A stretch of DNA of 64,000 bases from Proteinivorax hydrogeniformans (GTDB lineage: Bacteria > Bacillota > Proteinivoracia > Proteinivoracales > Proteinivoracaceae): the NCBI RefSeq assembly GCF_040515995.1, contig NZ_CP159485.1, positions 2,666,001-2,730,000 on the forward strand, written 5' to 3'. Positions 7,859 to 16,288 of the stretch are shown here, one piece after another (position 1 is the first letter of the stretch; each line of letters opens with the position of its first letter). A program made the translations under genes and the position numbers. The notes below the pieces were generated by a model. It made no database searches, was not told where the DNA came from, and worked only from the letters and a program-made list of their open reading frames with translations.

Positions 7859-7887
7859 AAAGTAACAAAAGGAGATAGCCAAGTCAA
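7859..7887 (-). promoter_or_regulatory. Putative promoter of the mini membrane-protein pair
   Basis: TTGACT (7882-7887) and TACTTT (7859-7864) are separated by 17 bp, about 25 bp upstream of the first small ATG. The -35 is good and the -10 weak. Confidence 0.35.
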
Positions 7888-7960
7888 TATCTTATTCTTA
7901 TATTGCCTTTAACAAGCAAGTTTAGTCCCAACTAATACCGTTATTTTCCCTTTTCAATTA

Positions 7961-8004
7961 AACACATAAACAACTCAGCTAAAAAGCTGAGTTGTTTATG
8001 TGTT
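7961..8004 (-). terminator. Perfect 20-bp stem terminator
   Basis: A perfect 20-bp inverted repeat (7961-7980 with 7985-8004) with loop AAAA. The stop codon of the overlapping membrane-protein gene (7996-7998) and its last codons lie in the right arm. Confidence 0.8.
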
Positions 8005-8547
8005 CTTTTTAAATCTAAGTTGCGCTACCTTATCGAAGATTTGTTTAGGGAAAAATACAAGTACTACTCCTATCACTATAAGCGTTATAGGCCAGTATGT
8101 AGTAAAAACACTTCTAGCTAAATCCTCCTTAAACAAAGTCAGAATCCCAAAAAGGACCATAGTTATTCCAGGAATTAGCGGCCAAATAGCTTTCCACTTT
8201 CGTAATAGAGCATAGTGTGCCAAAAAACCTAACCCTATGAATAGGAAAACAGAAGCTTCCTCGCCTGAGGAAAAGTAATTGCTTATCAACAGTCTATAGT
8301 AAATACCTAATGAGGCCATTAGACTTGCTGCAAGGCTAAAAAACCACATTTGTTTATAAAGAAAGAACATACCGAGCATAAATAATCCTAACAACAATAG
8401 GTCGTTACTGCCAGTGGGAACTATGTTTAAGAGCAGAATAAAGAAGCCTAAGAAAATTGAAAAGCTCCCTAACATATTTTCAAACAAAAATTGCCTGCCG
8501 TCTCTTAACTTCCATAAAAGTTTTTCCTTTGACATGTCACGCCACAT
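7996..8547 (-). CDS. Membrane protein of unknown function (LiaF-TM-like)
   Basis: 183 residues from the ATG at 8547, chosen because AGGAGG lies 9 nt upstream; the open frame extends further but has no ribosome site. After a cytosolic start (MWRDMSKEKLLWKLRDG) there are about six hydrophobic segments. The pair WPLIPGITMVLFG and YWPITLIVIGVVLVF resembles the short membrane repeats of LiaF-type or DUF5668 proteins, which are often linked to envelope stress sensing. No regulator is adjacent, so a role is not assigned. It ends in a strong hairpin, and a possible promoter TCGACA...TATTTT sits upstream. Confidence 0.7.
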   Translation of the reverse strand: MWRDMSKEKLLWKLRDGRQFLFENMLGSFSIFLGFFILLLNIVPTGSNDLLLLGLFMLGMFFLYKQMWFFSLAASLMASLGIYYRLLISNYFSSGEEASVFLFIGLGFLAHYALLRKWKAIWPLIPGITMVLFGILTLFKEDLARSVFTTYWPITLIVIGVVLVFFPKQIFDKVAQLRFKKNT

Positions 8548-8635
8548 AACTACACACCTCCTAAATAGAATTTGTAGAACAAAATATTTTCTAGGAAATA
8601 ATTGTCGATTATTACACAAAGGTGAAAAGATAAAA

Positions 8636-8655
8636 AGTCACCTCAGATGGTGACT
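8636..8655 (-). terminator. Terminator after the 160-aa membrane protein gene
   Basis: AGTCACC pairs with GGTGACT (6-nt loop) and is followed on the minus strand by TTTTTATCTTTT. Confidence 0.75.
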
Positions 8656-8658
8656 CTT

Positions 8659-9141
8659 TTATTCAGCAAACCAATCTTTATAGTAAAAACTAGCAAAGCT
8701 AGTTGCAAATAAGCCCACTATGCCACCTATTATATCTATCATTACAGCTATTGCTATCACTTCGATAGACCATCGATAAACAACAGCTCCAAAGAATGTT
8801 ATTCTTGCTAGTACTCCAAGCGAAATGCCATAAACGGAAAACTTTAGCAACGATTTGTTAGTTTCTTTTTTATAAGCTAGCTTTAGAAAATAATCAAAAA
8901 CAAACAGATAAATAGCCAAAGAAGCCAGCAAAACCGCTGTATAAAGTAAGTCGCCACGGTAAATAAACAATACTGGGATAGCAGCAGTTAATAAGCTTAA
9001 GCCTTTTCCCCAGTAGATGCACACAAAAGTAACCGTTGCTACTAACACAGTGCTATATACATCGTCTCTTTGGTAGATAACAAAGTAAGACATTATATTT
9101 AACAGGGTTAGCACCAATAACGTTATAATTTTTTTATGCAT
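8659..9141 (-). CDS. Uncharacterised integral membrane protein
   Basis: 160 residues with about five hydrophobic segments covering most of the length, a short basic loop (LAYKKETNKSLLKF) in the middle, and an acidic end DWFAE. No family was recognised. The start codon lies only 4 bp after the flhP stop, so the gene is very likely co-transcribed with the flagellar-type rod genes, and the terminator at 8636-8655 closes that operon. A link to the cell envelope or flagellum is a context inference only. Confidence 0.75.
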   Translation of the reverse strand: MHKKIITLLVLTLLNIMSYFVIYQRDDVYSTVLVATVTFVCIYWGKGLSLLTAAIPVLFIYRGDLLYTAVLLASLAIYLFVFDYFLKLAYKKETNKSLLKFSVYGISLGVLARITFFGAVVYRWSIEVIAIAVMIDIIGGIVGLFATSFASFYYKDWFAE

Positions 9142-9145
9142 TTTT

Positions 9146-9916
9146 TTACCTCTTTATGTTATTTGCCTGACTCATCATTTCATCTGCTGTATGCAGAACC
9201 CTTGCGCTAGTTTGATATGATCTTTGAGCAGTGATCATGTTTGTCATTTCTTCTGCTAGGTCAACATTAGAACCTTCTAGGGCACCCTGTTTTATATTCG
9301 ATTGATAAAGCTCTTGCTGTCCAGAGTTTTCCGTTGCAAGCAACAAGTTATCTCCCATAGACAAAAGTCCTTCGGGGTTGTTTACGTTGTATGTAAAAAC
9401 AGTTCCAATTTGGACCGATTCCTCTTGGCCGTCCGGAGTACCAAAGACTTCTCCTGCAGCATTAATGGATATGTTTGATACGTCATTTAAGTTTTGCTGA
9501 AACTCTCCTGCTACTTCAAAACCACTGGAATTAACTAAATCACCGTTAGAGTCAACACTAAAGTTACCCTCCCTAGTTAGATGTGTAACTCCATCTACCT
9601 CTACTCCAAAAAAGCCTGGTCCTTCTATAGCTAAGTCCCAAGTTTTTCCCGTATTGTTTATTGCTCCCTGGCTAAAGATTTGTTTTGTTCCAGAAACAAT
9701 TACACCATTGCCGATTTGGATTCCCTGAGGTGTTTGACGTATTTCCTCGTCAACAGGCTGCTGATTTTGTTGGGTGTTAGCATAAAGAATATCTTCAAAG
9801 CTAGTTCTATTTTTTTTGTATCCATTAGTGTTTACATTTGACACATTGTTCCCTATTATATCAATATTTTTTTGTTGGGTTAAAAGGCCTGAACCACCTA
9901 TCCATAGTGATCGCAT
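9146..9916 (-). CDS. flhP: Flagellar hook/basal-body rod family protein FlhP
   Basis: 256 residues of the FlgG/FlgF family. The N-terminal LTQQKNIDIIGNNVSNVNTNGYKK stretch is the rod/hook signature. The middle has the FlgE/F/G beta domain (IEGPGFFGVEVDGVTHLTREGNF), and the C-terminus EGSNVDLAEEMTNMITAQRSYQ is the conserved coiled-coil rod end. Order and orientation mbl-flhO-flhP match B. subtilis, so the flhP name is based on synteny; FlgG-like would also be acceptable. The ATG has AAGGAGG. It follows flhO by 25 bp. It would be exported and assembled at the distal rod; chemoreceptors elsewhere in the window support motility. Confidence 0.9.
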   Translation of the reverse strand: MRSLWIGGSGLLTQQKNIDIIGNNVSNVNTNGYKKNRTSFEDILYANTQQNQQPVDEEIRQTPQGIQIGNGVIVSGTKQIFSQGAINNTGKTWDLAIEGPGFFGVEVDGVTHLTREGNFSVDSNGDLVNSSGFEVAGEFQQNLNDVSNISINAAGEVFGTPDGQEESVQIGTVFTYNVNNPEGLLSMGDNLLLATENSGQQELYQSNIKQGALEGSNVDLAEEMTNMITAQRSYQTSARVLHTADEMMSQANNIKR

Positions 9917-9941
9917 TTTATTACCTCCTTACTGTTTTTGT

Positions 9942-10715
9942 TTAGCGAAGTTGAGCTATTTCATTAACTGCCTTTCCGAGAGTCTCATCATGAGTTTGAA
10001 TTGCTCTTTGATTCGCTTCATACGCTCTCATCGTCGCAAGCATATCCACCATCTCTTCAGCTAAATTTACATTTGACTGCTCTAGATAACTTTGGCGAAC
10101 TGTTGTGTTTGCTTCAACTACTTCACTCTCGTCAGTAAGTTGTAATAAGTTTTCTCCCATTTTCAATAACGAGTTTGGATTTTCAACCGATGTAATGTTT
10201 AAAGTATCAATATACTCACCATCGGAGTAAACCTCACCTTGCTCATTAACCTGAAAATCAGCATTACCGACATTTAAAGGACCATTTTGCCCTAATACAA
10301 ACGCACCTTTATTTGTCACTAGATTACCCTGAGTATCTACGTTAAACTCGCCGTCTCTGGTGAGGTATTCCTCTCCATTATGTGAAACAGTAAAGAAACC
10401 TTGGCCAACTAAGGCAAAGTCATTGGTTCTGTCTGTTTGAGTAACTGGCCCTTGGGAAAAGTTGGTAAAAGTTTCATCTACTATAGTGCCTGTCCCTAAA
10501 GCTCCTACACCAGGTTTTAAATCCCTTCTTCCAAAAGATGTGTCATAAATTGCATCATTGAGTCTATGTATAAACATCTCTGGCTTTGCCCCAATTACGC
10601 TTTGATCTTTCTTATAGCCATGGGTACTTGCATTAACAATATTGTTAGAAATATTATCCTGCTTTTTTTGTTGAGCTATCATACCTTGTTTGGACATCTG
10701 TAAACCTCTGATCAT
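9942..10715 (-). CDS. flhO: Flagellar hook/basal-body rod family protein FlhO
   Basis: 257 residues, paralogous to the adjacent FlhP. It has the N-terminal rod signature (QKKQDNISNNIVNASTHGYKK), a central LVGQGFFTVSHNGEEYLTRDG domain, and the C-terminal SNVNLAEEMVDMLATMRAYEAN helix. It is the first of the flhO-flhP pair, 77 bp after mbl, as in B. subtilis. Members form the proximal or distal rod of the flagellar axis and are exported by the type III apparatus without a cleaved signal. The assignment to FlhO rather than FlgF rests on position. Confidence 0.9.
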   Translation of the reverse strand: MIRGLQMSKQGMIAQQKKQDNISNNIVNASTHGYKKDQSVIGAKPEMFIHRLNDAIYDTSFGRRDLKPGVGALGTGTIVDETFTNFSQGPVTQTDRTNDFALVGQGFFTVSHNGEEYLTRDGEFNVDTQGNLVTNKGAFVLGQNGPLNVGNADFQVNEQGEVYSDGEYIDTLNITSVENPNSLLKMGENLLQLTDESEVVEANTTVRQSYLEQSNVNLAEEMVDMLATMRAYEANQRAIQTHDETLGKAVNEIAQLR

Positions 10716-10792
10716 GAAATTACCACCTCAATATATTCTTTATATAGACTAGAATAATTTATAATTTTAGAATAGTCAATGGGTTATTAGCC

Positions 10793-11815
10793 TTAAACTG
10801 ATTTTTTACTGCTAGTGAGCGTGTCCATAATGTTATCTAACATTTCTAAGGCAATCCCTGTCCCTCTCACAACAGAGGATATTGGGTCTTGGGCTAAAAA
10901 AACAGGACACCTAAGCTTTTCTGTCAAGAAAGTGTCTAGTCCATGTAGCATAGCACCCCCACCTGTCATAACAATCCCCTTATCTATTATATCTGAAGCC
11001 AACTCTGGGGGAGTCCTTTCTAACACTTTATGGGCGCTACGTAAGATTGAGTTTACCGGCTCCTTTATTGCCTCAAAAGCCATATCAGAATCAACAGTTA
11101 AGTTTTTAGGAAGACCTGATACAATGTCTCGTCCCCTAACCTCTATTGACTTTTTTCTAGTGTTAGGATCGGCAGTTGCCACCTGAATTTTTATCTCCTC
11201 TGCAGTTCTCTCGCCAATCATTAAGTTATGCTTGTCCCTAATAAATCTCACTATAGCTTCGTCAAGCTTGTCTCCACCTACTCTGATGCTATCCTTTTTA
11301 ACGATATCGCCTAAGGATATTACAGCTACATCGGTAGTGCCACCACCAATATCAATAACCATATTGCCAAAAGGTTCAAAAATCTCTAAATCAGCTCCTA
11401 GAGCCGCGGCTCTGGGCTCTTCTATTAAAAATACATCTTTCGCCCCTGTGTTTAGCACCGCTTCCATAACAGCTCTTTGCTCAACCGAAGTTATGCCAGC
11501 CGGCACACAAACCATAACTCTAGGTTTAAAAAATGGATTACTTCCCGTAGCCTTATAAAGGAAGTGTTTCAGCATACTTTCTGTGGTATCAAAATCAGCA
11601 ATAACTCCTTCTTTTAAGGGCCTGATTGCAGATATGTTTAGCGGTGTCCTTCCTAGCATTCTTCTAGCTTCCTCGCCAACAGCTAATGTTTTATTTCTAT
11701 CAATATCTACTGCGACAACTGATGGTTCATTTAAGACAATTCCTTTTCCTTTAACAGTTACAAGTACGCTAGCTGTTCCTAGATCTACCCCTATATCTTT
11801 GCCTATTTTAAGCAT
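10793..11815 (-). CDS. mbl: MreB-like actin homologue Mbl
   Basis: 340 residues, full length for MreB/Mbl. It forms membrane-associated filaments that guide peptidoglycan elongation. Motifs are DIGVDLGTASVLV (phosphate 1), MVIDIGGGTTDVAVISLG (phosphate 2) and GIVMTGGGAMLHGLD (adenosine). Calling it Mbl rather than MreB follows its position next to spoIIID upstream and flhO downstream; no mreC/mreD genes follow. Several internal VxVKGKGIVLNEPS-type motifs are typical of the family. A short upstream gap of 85 bp separates it from spoIIID, so co-transcription is possible. Confidence 0.94.
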   Translation of the reverse strand: MLKIGKDIGVDLGTASVLVTVKGKGIVLNEPSVVAVDIDRNKTLAVGEEARRMLGRTPLNISAIRPLKEGVIADFDTTESMLKHFLYKATGSNPFFKPRVMVCVPAGITSVEQRAVMEAVLNTGAKDVFLIEEPRAAALGADLEIFEPFGNMVIDIGGGTTDVAVISLGDIVKKDSIRVGGDKLDEAIVRFIRDKHNLMIGERTAEEIKIQVATADPNTRKKSIEVRGRDIVSGLPKNLTVDSDMAFEAIKEPVNSILRSAHKVLERTPPELASDIIDKGIVMTGGGAMLHGLDTFLTEKLRCPVFLAQDPISSVVRGTGIALEMLDNIMDTLTSSKKSV

Positions 11816-11900
11816 AATCTCCCTCCCGATCTCAGTTAAAATAACTTAATGTTTAGAATTCTACATTTGCCTAAAAATTCCTTTATTTTTTAGTTGATTA

Positions 11901-12155
11901 TCAATTTTTCGGCTGAAGATATTTATTTTTTGTAGCTATCCCCCCTCTTATATGCCGTTCTTTTTTATTTTTCTCTAAAATAGTTTTTACCTTTTCTGCA
12001 AGCTCTTTGTTGATGTTTGGAAGCCTTTCAGTCAAATCTTTATGAACAGTGCTTTTACTTACACCGAACATCTCCGAAACTTTCCTTACTGTAGATTCTG
12101 TTTTTATAACATGTTCGCTAATTTCTAACACTCTTTCTACTATATAATCGTTCAT
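11901..12155 (-). CDS. spoIIID: Sporulation transcription factor SpoIIID
   Basis: 84 residues, the family length. SpoIIID is the small mother-cell DNA-binding protein that adjusts sigma-E and sigma-K regulons. A helix-turn-helix is visible at about residues 20-45 (STVRKVSEMFGVSKSTVHKD), followed by the basic C-terminal part KKERHIRGGIATKNKY that contacts the minor groove. Its ribosome site GGGGGGAG lies within a hairpin (12163-12205), so translation may be controlled. It stands upstream of mbl and downstream of the spoIIQ-like gene, as in Bacillus. Confidence 0.96.
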   Translation of the reverse strand: MNDYIVERVLEISEHVIKTESTVRKVSEMFGVSKSTVHKDLTERLPNINKELAEKVKTILEKNKKERHIRGGIATKNKYLQPKN

Positions 12156-12162
12156 ATTTCTC

Positions 12163-12205
12163 CCCCCAACCTTAAGCTAATTATTTATATTACTTAAGTT
12201 GGGGG
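12163..12205 (-). promoter_or_regulatory. Hairpin masking the spoIIID ribosome binding site
   Basis: CTTAAGTTGGGGG (12193-12205) pairs with CCCCCAACCTTAAG (12163-12176) with one bulged base and a 16-nt loop. On the minus strand the downstream arm contains the G-run that serves as the spoIIID Shine-Dalgarno, 8 nt before the ATG. It could block translation, or be an operator or a second terminator. Confidence 0.65.
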
Positions 12206-12229
12206 TTTTATGACTATAGATAACAAAAA

Positions 12230-12250
12230 GAGAGCTGACATGCAGCTCTC
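12230..12250 (-). terminator. Terminator after the spoIIQ-like gene
   Basis: GAGAGCTG pairs with CAGCTCTC (5-nt loop) and is followed by TTTTTG on the minus strand. Confidence 0.8.
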
Positions 12251-12266
12251 AAGAAATATTACCGGC

Positions 12267-13055
12267 CTAATCAAGCAAGGTTTGTGGATCGATATAAGTA
12301 ATTTTTCCTTCACTATCTAGCTCTTTAACTTCAAACAAGAGGAAGAATGGCGAAACGTCTAATAGTGAAGTATTATCAGCAGTTCCTAAGCTGTCACCTT
12401 TAGAAACTACCTGGCCTTCACTCACCAGTATTTCTGAGGAAAGACTAGAATAGATGGTTATATACTGGTCGCTGGCTAAAACGACTGTATCTCCATGCAT
12501 AGGATCATTATATACCTTCTCAACTGTGCCTGACAGCGCAGCCCTCACCGTACTATCAGGTTCAGTTTGAATGACAATTCCTCGCATTGATTGATGAGTG
12601 TTACCAAGAGTCCACATATCGTTAAATCTTTTGATCACTTCCCCTTGCACAGGCCAAGACAGCTTAGCAATTTCAGTTGTAGCTTCATCTGCTTCTTCAC
12701 TTTCTTCTGTTTCAGATTCAGTTCCCATCTCTTTTACTCCTAAGTCCCTACTTAGATCTAATCCTTCATAAAAATCATGGTTTACATTTTCTTGCACTGT
12801 ATTAGACTGTGTAGAAGTCTCGGGAACTGAAAAAGAAGGTATCGAGTTTATTCTCCAAAAAGTAAATGACAATAGTAGCACTATAAACACCACATATAAT
12901 GAGGCTGTTTTTATGGATTTAGGTAAGGAAAGAAATTTCTTAAAGAAAGCTTTGATTAGTTGTTTACTTTTTAAGAATACTAATGCTAATTTTTGTTTTA
13001 ACCATAAAAACCACTTAACAACAACAGTTTTAAGGTTGCCAAATATTTTTTTCAT
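12267..13055 (-). CDS. spoIIQ: SpoIIQ-like protein with degenerate M23 (LytM) domain
   Basis: 262 residues: a long basic cytosolic N-terminus (about 1-45), one membrane helix (about 46-66), an acidic linker rich in Glu/Thr, and a C-terminal LytM-type domain (about 130-262). SpoIIQ on the forespore side docks with SpoIIIAH across the intermembrane space during engulfment. The LytM metal ligands are mostly absent: His is followed by QSMRG rather than xxxD, YSSL replaces the usual Y-x-HL segment, and the final H-x-H is FLLFEV. It is therefore expected to be structural, not an endopeptidase, like the Bacillus protein. Position between spoIID and spoIIID supports the name. Confidence 0.85.
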   Translation of the reverse strand: MKKIFGNLKTVVVKWFLWLKQKLALVFLKSKQLIKAFFKKFLSLPKSIKTASLYVVFIVLLLSFTFWRINSIPSFSVPETSTQSNTVQENVNHDFYEGLDLSRDLGVKEMGTESETEESEEADEATTEIAKLSWPVQGEVIKRFNDMWTLGNTHQSMRGIVIQTEPDSTVRAALSGTVEKVYNDPMHGDTVVLASDQYITIYSSLSSEILVSEGQVVSKGDSLGTADNTSLLDVSPFFLLFEVKELDSEGKITYIDPQTLLD

Positions 13056-13108
13056 ACTTTCACCACTCCTCTAAAGGAGTAGCATAACCAAGTTTAAACT
13101 TTTTATAC

Positions 13109-14080
13109 CTATTTTTCGTAAATTTGTACAATTTCTATATCTTTATAGTAATGATGCAAAATTTCCTCATAGTTCTTTTGAGAGTTAGCCATTCCATCTG
13201 CACCATATTGGCATAGACCCACTCCATGACCGTAGCCTTTTATATTAAAAATAACTTTATCATCTTCTGGATTTATCGAAAAGTTAGTGGAGTTTAATCC
13301 TAAGGCCATTCTAACTTCTGTACCTGAGTATAGCTCATCTTTAATCCTAAGGAGCTTAACGCTATTTGTGTCTACCCTCTGAACAATCCCTAATTCATTT
13401 TCAAAATCTATACAATCTATTTCTACTAGAGAGCTGATTTTATCTACAAATTCTTGCTGGGTCATTTCCACTGTTTGCTCAAGCCGTGAGGAGTGCTCAC
13501 AATAGTCGCAAACTGTGGACCTTAAATACCTCTTTTTACTAGTGAATACATCTTCTGAGTTCTCTGTTTGTCCGCCACAGGTGGAATGGTATAAAGCATC
13601 GATAGGTTTTCCATTATAAGTTAGTATTTTCCCCCTTGTCTTGGCTACACTTTGCTCAATTTTTGCCCAATTGCTGCTTCTTTGCAATAATGACCAGCTT
13701 GATTTTGCTTGTTCTTTTGAGATCCAATGCTGGCAATGCCTATAGTCTGTACATATATCGGCATCTGGATGGTTGTCGCAACCGTCATTTATCGCTTGGT
13801 TATATGCGTAAGTCCTTGCAACTATCGCTTGAGATTTTAGTGCTTCTATATTAAATGATGCAGGCATCTCCCCCGCAACTACACCTACTATATACTCTTC
13901 TAGTGACATTTCTTTGATACGATCTTCTTCATGGAAGAAGACTGAGATTGAAATATCATCATCTTCTATCTCTTCTATAGGATACGGACTTACAAAACGA
14001 CAACCTTTTACCAAAATAGCAGGCATGATTATTGTAATTATAAGGAGCGAAATAACAAAGTACAAAGCATATTTTCCCAT
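13109..14080 (-). CDS. spoIID: Stage II sporulation protein D (lytic transglycosylase)
   Basis: 323 residues with an N-terminal membrane anchor (about 5-25) and the SpoIID/LytB domain. SpoIID cleaves glycan strands and, with SpoIIP and SpoIIM, drives engulfment. Family marks are LEEYIVGVVAGEMPASFNIEALKSQAIVARTYA with the catalytic Glu, the CGGQTENSEDVF segment, and the closing GYGHGVGLCQYGADGMA. Several cysteines and HCQHW occupy the loop seen in family members that bind zinc. The ATG is preceded by GAGGAGG. A sigma-E-like promoter precedes it, and the gene lies between murA and the spoIIQ-like gene as in Bacillus. Confidence 0.95.
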   Translation of the reverse strand: MGKYALYFVISLLIITIIMPAILVKGCRFVSPYPIEEIEDDDISISVFFHEEDRIKEMSLEEYIVGVVAGEMPASFNIEALKSQAIVARTYAYNQAINDGCDNHPDADICTDYRHCQHWISKEQAKSSWSLLQRSSNWAKIEQSVAKTRGKILTYNGKPIDALYHSTCGGQTENSEDVFTSKKRYLRSTVCDYCEHSSRLEQTVEMTQQEFVDKISSLVEIDCIDFENELGIVQRVDTNSVKLLRIKDELYSGTEVRMALGLNSTNFSINPEDDKVIFNIKGYGHGVGLCQYGADGMANSQKNYEEILHHYYKDIEIVQIYEK

Positions 14081-14104
14081 AACGAGTACCTCCTCACATA
14101 TTTA

Positions 14105-14133
14105 ATTTTATGTGAAAGGTAAAATAAAATGCC
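14105..14133 (-). promoter_or_regulatory. Possible sigma-E promoter of spoIID
   Basis: On the minus strand, GGCATTTT (14126-14133) and CATAAAAT (14105-14112) are separated by 13 bp, close to the sigma-E pattern (-35 with ATA/ATT, -10 CATAnAnT). They lie 25 bp before the spoIID start. Confidence 0.35.
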
Positions 14134-14143
14134 GAAAAAATAA

Positions 14144-14169
14144 AAAACGCCTATTTTTTTAGACGTTTT
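14144..14169 (-). terminator. Terminator of the ywmB-murA unit
   Basis: AAAACGCCTA pairs with TAGACGTTTT (one G-T pair, 6-nt loop), immediately after the murA stop at 14170, followed by TTTTTTATTTTTT. Confidence 0.8.
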
Positions 14170-15423
14170 CTATTTAGAACGCTTTATTTTTGCACCCATT
14201 CTTTCCAGCTTGGCCACTATATTCACATACCCTCTATCTATATGGTATATATCTGTGACCTCAGTTGTTCCCTCTGCTACTAAGCCCGCTAGTAGCAGAG
14301 CAGCGCCAGCCCTTAGATCAGTTGCTTTAACTTCTGCAGCCGACAATCTTTCTACTCCTGTAACTAAGGCCGATCGCTCGTGAATTTTTACCTTTGCCCC
14401 CATACGTTCAAGCTGGTGTACATGCATAAACCTATTTTCAAAAATACTTTCAGTGACTACGCTACTTCCATCTGCAACAGTCATCAAGGTTAGAAGTTGT
14501 GGTTGCATGTCAGTGGGGAATCCTGGGTATGGAAGGGTTTTTATATCCACAGCTTTAATTTTTTGTGGTGCAGTTACTCTAACGCTTGTATCTGCCTCTT
14601 GAAACTTTACCCCCGATTCCTGAAGTTTTGCCACTACTGGTTTTAGATGATCCATTATCACATTCTCTACAATTATATCCCCACCTGTTATGGCAGCAGC
14701 GACCATGTAAGTTCCAGCCTCTATTCTATCGGGGATCACTGTATAGTTACAATCTCTTAGGCTTTCTACCCCTTTGATTTTTATAACACTGGTGCCAGCA
14801 CCTCTAATGTTAGCCCCCATATTATTCAAAAAGTTAGCCAAATCTACTATTTCTGGTTCCGCAGCAGCATTTTCTATAATTGTTTGACCTTCAGCTAAAG
14901 TAGCAGCCATCATGATATTCTCTGTAGCTCCCACTGAAGGAAAGTCTAGGTATATATTGGCACCTATTAACTTATCTGCCCAAACCTTTATATATCCATT
15001 GCCACACTCTGATTTAGCGCCTAGAGCCTCAAAGCCCTTTAGATGCAAATCTATAGGGCGGGTGCCTATGGCGCACCCACCTGGCAAAGAAATATTAGCT
15101 TCGCCTAATCTTGCAAGCAAAGGTCCAGCTACTAAAAACGAAGCCCTCATTTTCTTCACCAGTTCGTATGGAGCCTCTGATTTTTCGATGTTGCTGCTGT
15201 TAACGCTAACTTTATCTTTACTGTTGTTGATATCGGCCCCTAACTCCTTTAATACCTCAAGCATAACTTTAACATCCTGTAAGGGCGGAACTTCTTCTAA
15301 TGTTGAGACACCTTGACACAAAAGAGAAGCCGCTAAAATTGGTAGTGCTGCATTTTTTGCGCCACTAACTTTAACGGTTCCTTGTAAAGGAGAACTTGAA
15401 CCTGTAATTATTATTTTTTCCAA
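14170..15423 (-). CDS. murA: UDP-N-acetylglucosamine 1-carboxyvinyltransferase
   Basis: 417 residues, full length. It transfers enolpyruvate from PEP to UDP-GlcNAc, the first committed step of peptidoglycan synthesis. Visible are the N-terminal [17 protein letters not shown] motif with the substrate-binding Lys-Asn, and Cys117 in [15 protein letters not shown], the residue targeted by fosfomycin. The start is TTG, with AGGGGG at good distance; no ATG is better placed. It follows ywmB by 17 bp, and a terminator directly follows the stop. Position corresponds to murAA of Bacillus. Confidence 0.97.
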   Translation of the reverse strand: MEKIIITGSSSPLQGTVKVSGAKNAALPILAASLLCQGVSTLEEVPPLQDVKVMLEVLKELGADINNSKDKVSVNSSNIEKSEAPYELVKKMRASFLVAGPLLARLGEANISLPGGCAIGTRPIDLHLKGFEALGAKSECGNGYIKVWADKLIGANIYLDFPSVGATENIMMAATLAEGQTIIENAAAEPEIVDLANFLNNMGANIRGAGTSVIKIKGVESLRDCNYTVIPDRIEAGTYMVAAAITGGDIIVENVIMDHLKPVVAKLQESGVKFQEADTSVRVTAPQKIKAVDIKTLPYPGFPTDMQPQLLTLMTVADGSSVVTESIFENRFMHVHQLERMGAKVKIHERSALVTGVERLSAAEVKATDLRAGAALLLAGLVAEGTTEVTDIYHIDRGYVNIVAKLERMGAKIKRSK

Positions 15424-15440
15424 TCTAATTTCCCCCTACT

Positions 15441-16157
15441 TTAATAACTGTTAATAATTAACGGAGTCGCTATGTTGATATATTCTAAGTTTTGAGTTTC
15501 GTCAGTTGATACCGTTATATGCAAATTCACTTTTTCATCGTTTATCATAACATGATTTTCTATGGATTCAGCATAGCCTACATAACCTATATAGCCAGCA
15601 CCTTCGCTATCTAAGTTTAAACTGGCATCCACTTGGGAAAAACCTTTCTCTATGTTGTCTAGTTTAAAAGAACTGCTTAAAGTCCCGTTATAAATTTTAT
15701 GGATACTAGCGGCAATAAAAGGTTCACCATATTTGGAAACTTTAGTAAACATGTGGTTGTGGGCTGTTATTAAACAACTTTCTTGGCTTAACTCTAAGCT
15801 ATAAACCACGTATGTACCTTGATTATCACTATCCACAACCATTGAAAGGTTATGATAAGTATCCCCTAAAGACCACTCGCCATACGCATAATCTTCAGTA
15901 ATGTCTGTAGTTGCATAATCTAAGTCCTGCCCTAAAAAAAACTTTAATTCTTTGTCTAACTCTTCTTTACTATAAATCTCATCTACCTTAACATGCCCCT
16001 GTATAGAGTAACCAACTACCTCCCCAGCTATTTTCTCGGAGACCTTCATTAAGCTATATATGTCACTTACTCCTTCAGCAGGAGCTGTTTCTACCGCTAA
16101 AGTTATACTAGCCATAGATAAAATAAAAATTATAATTATACATATGGTTTTTTCCAT
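15441..16157 (-). CDS. ywmB: YwmB-family protein
   Basis: 238 residues with an N-terminal signal peptide or anchor (IIIIFILSMASITLAVETAPA), so it is exported. The rest matches my memory of the YwmB/DUF1779 family, whose fold is TATA-box-binding-protein-like and whose role is not established. It lies directly upstream of murA (17-bp gap) and downstream of the ATP synthase cluster, the same place as ywmB in B. subtilis; that synteny carries much of the assignment. The ATG has AGGGGGTG upstream. Confidence 0.82.
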   Translation of the reverse strand: MEKTICIIIIFILSMASITLAVETAPAEGVSDIYSLMKVSEKIAGEVVGYSIQGHVKVDEIYSKEELDKELKFFLGQDLDYATTDITEDYAYGEWSLGDTYHNLSMVVDSDNQGTYVVYSLELSQESCLITAHNHMFTKVSKYGEPFIAASIHKIYNGTLSSSFKLDNIEKGFSQVDASLNLDSEGAGYIGYVGYAESIENHVMINDEKVNLHITVSTDETQNLEYINIATPLIINSY

Positions 16158-16232
16158 CTCCTACACCCCCTGTATAACAGTAATTGTTGCCTTAATCCAA
16201 AGTAGTTATACATTATAAAGGAGTATTTATCA

Positions 16233-16288
16233 AAAAAGAGGCTGTCTTAAATCAGGAATGCTTTTTCCTGAAGAGACAGCCTCTTTTT
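16233..16288 (-). terminator. Two-tier terminator after the yueI-like gene
   Basis: Outer stem 16233-16246 with 16275-16288 (14 bp, perfect) and inner stem CAGGAA (16253-16258) with TTCCTG (16265-16270). It is followed on the minus strand by a T-run. It overlaps the gene's stop codon (16287-16289). Confidence 0.85.
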
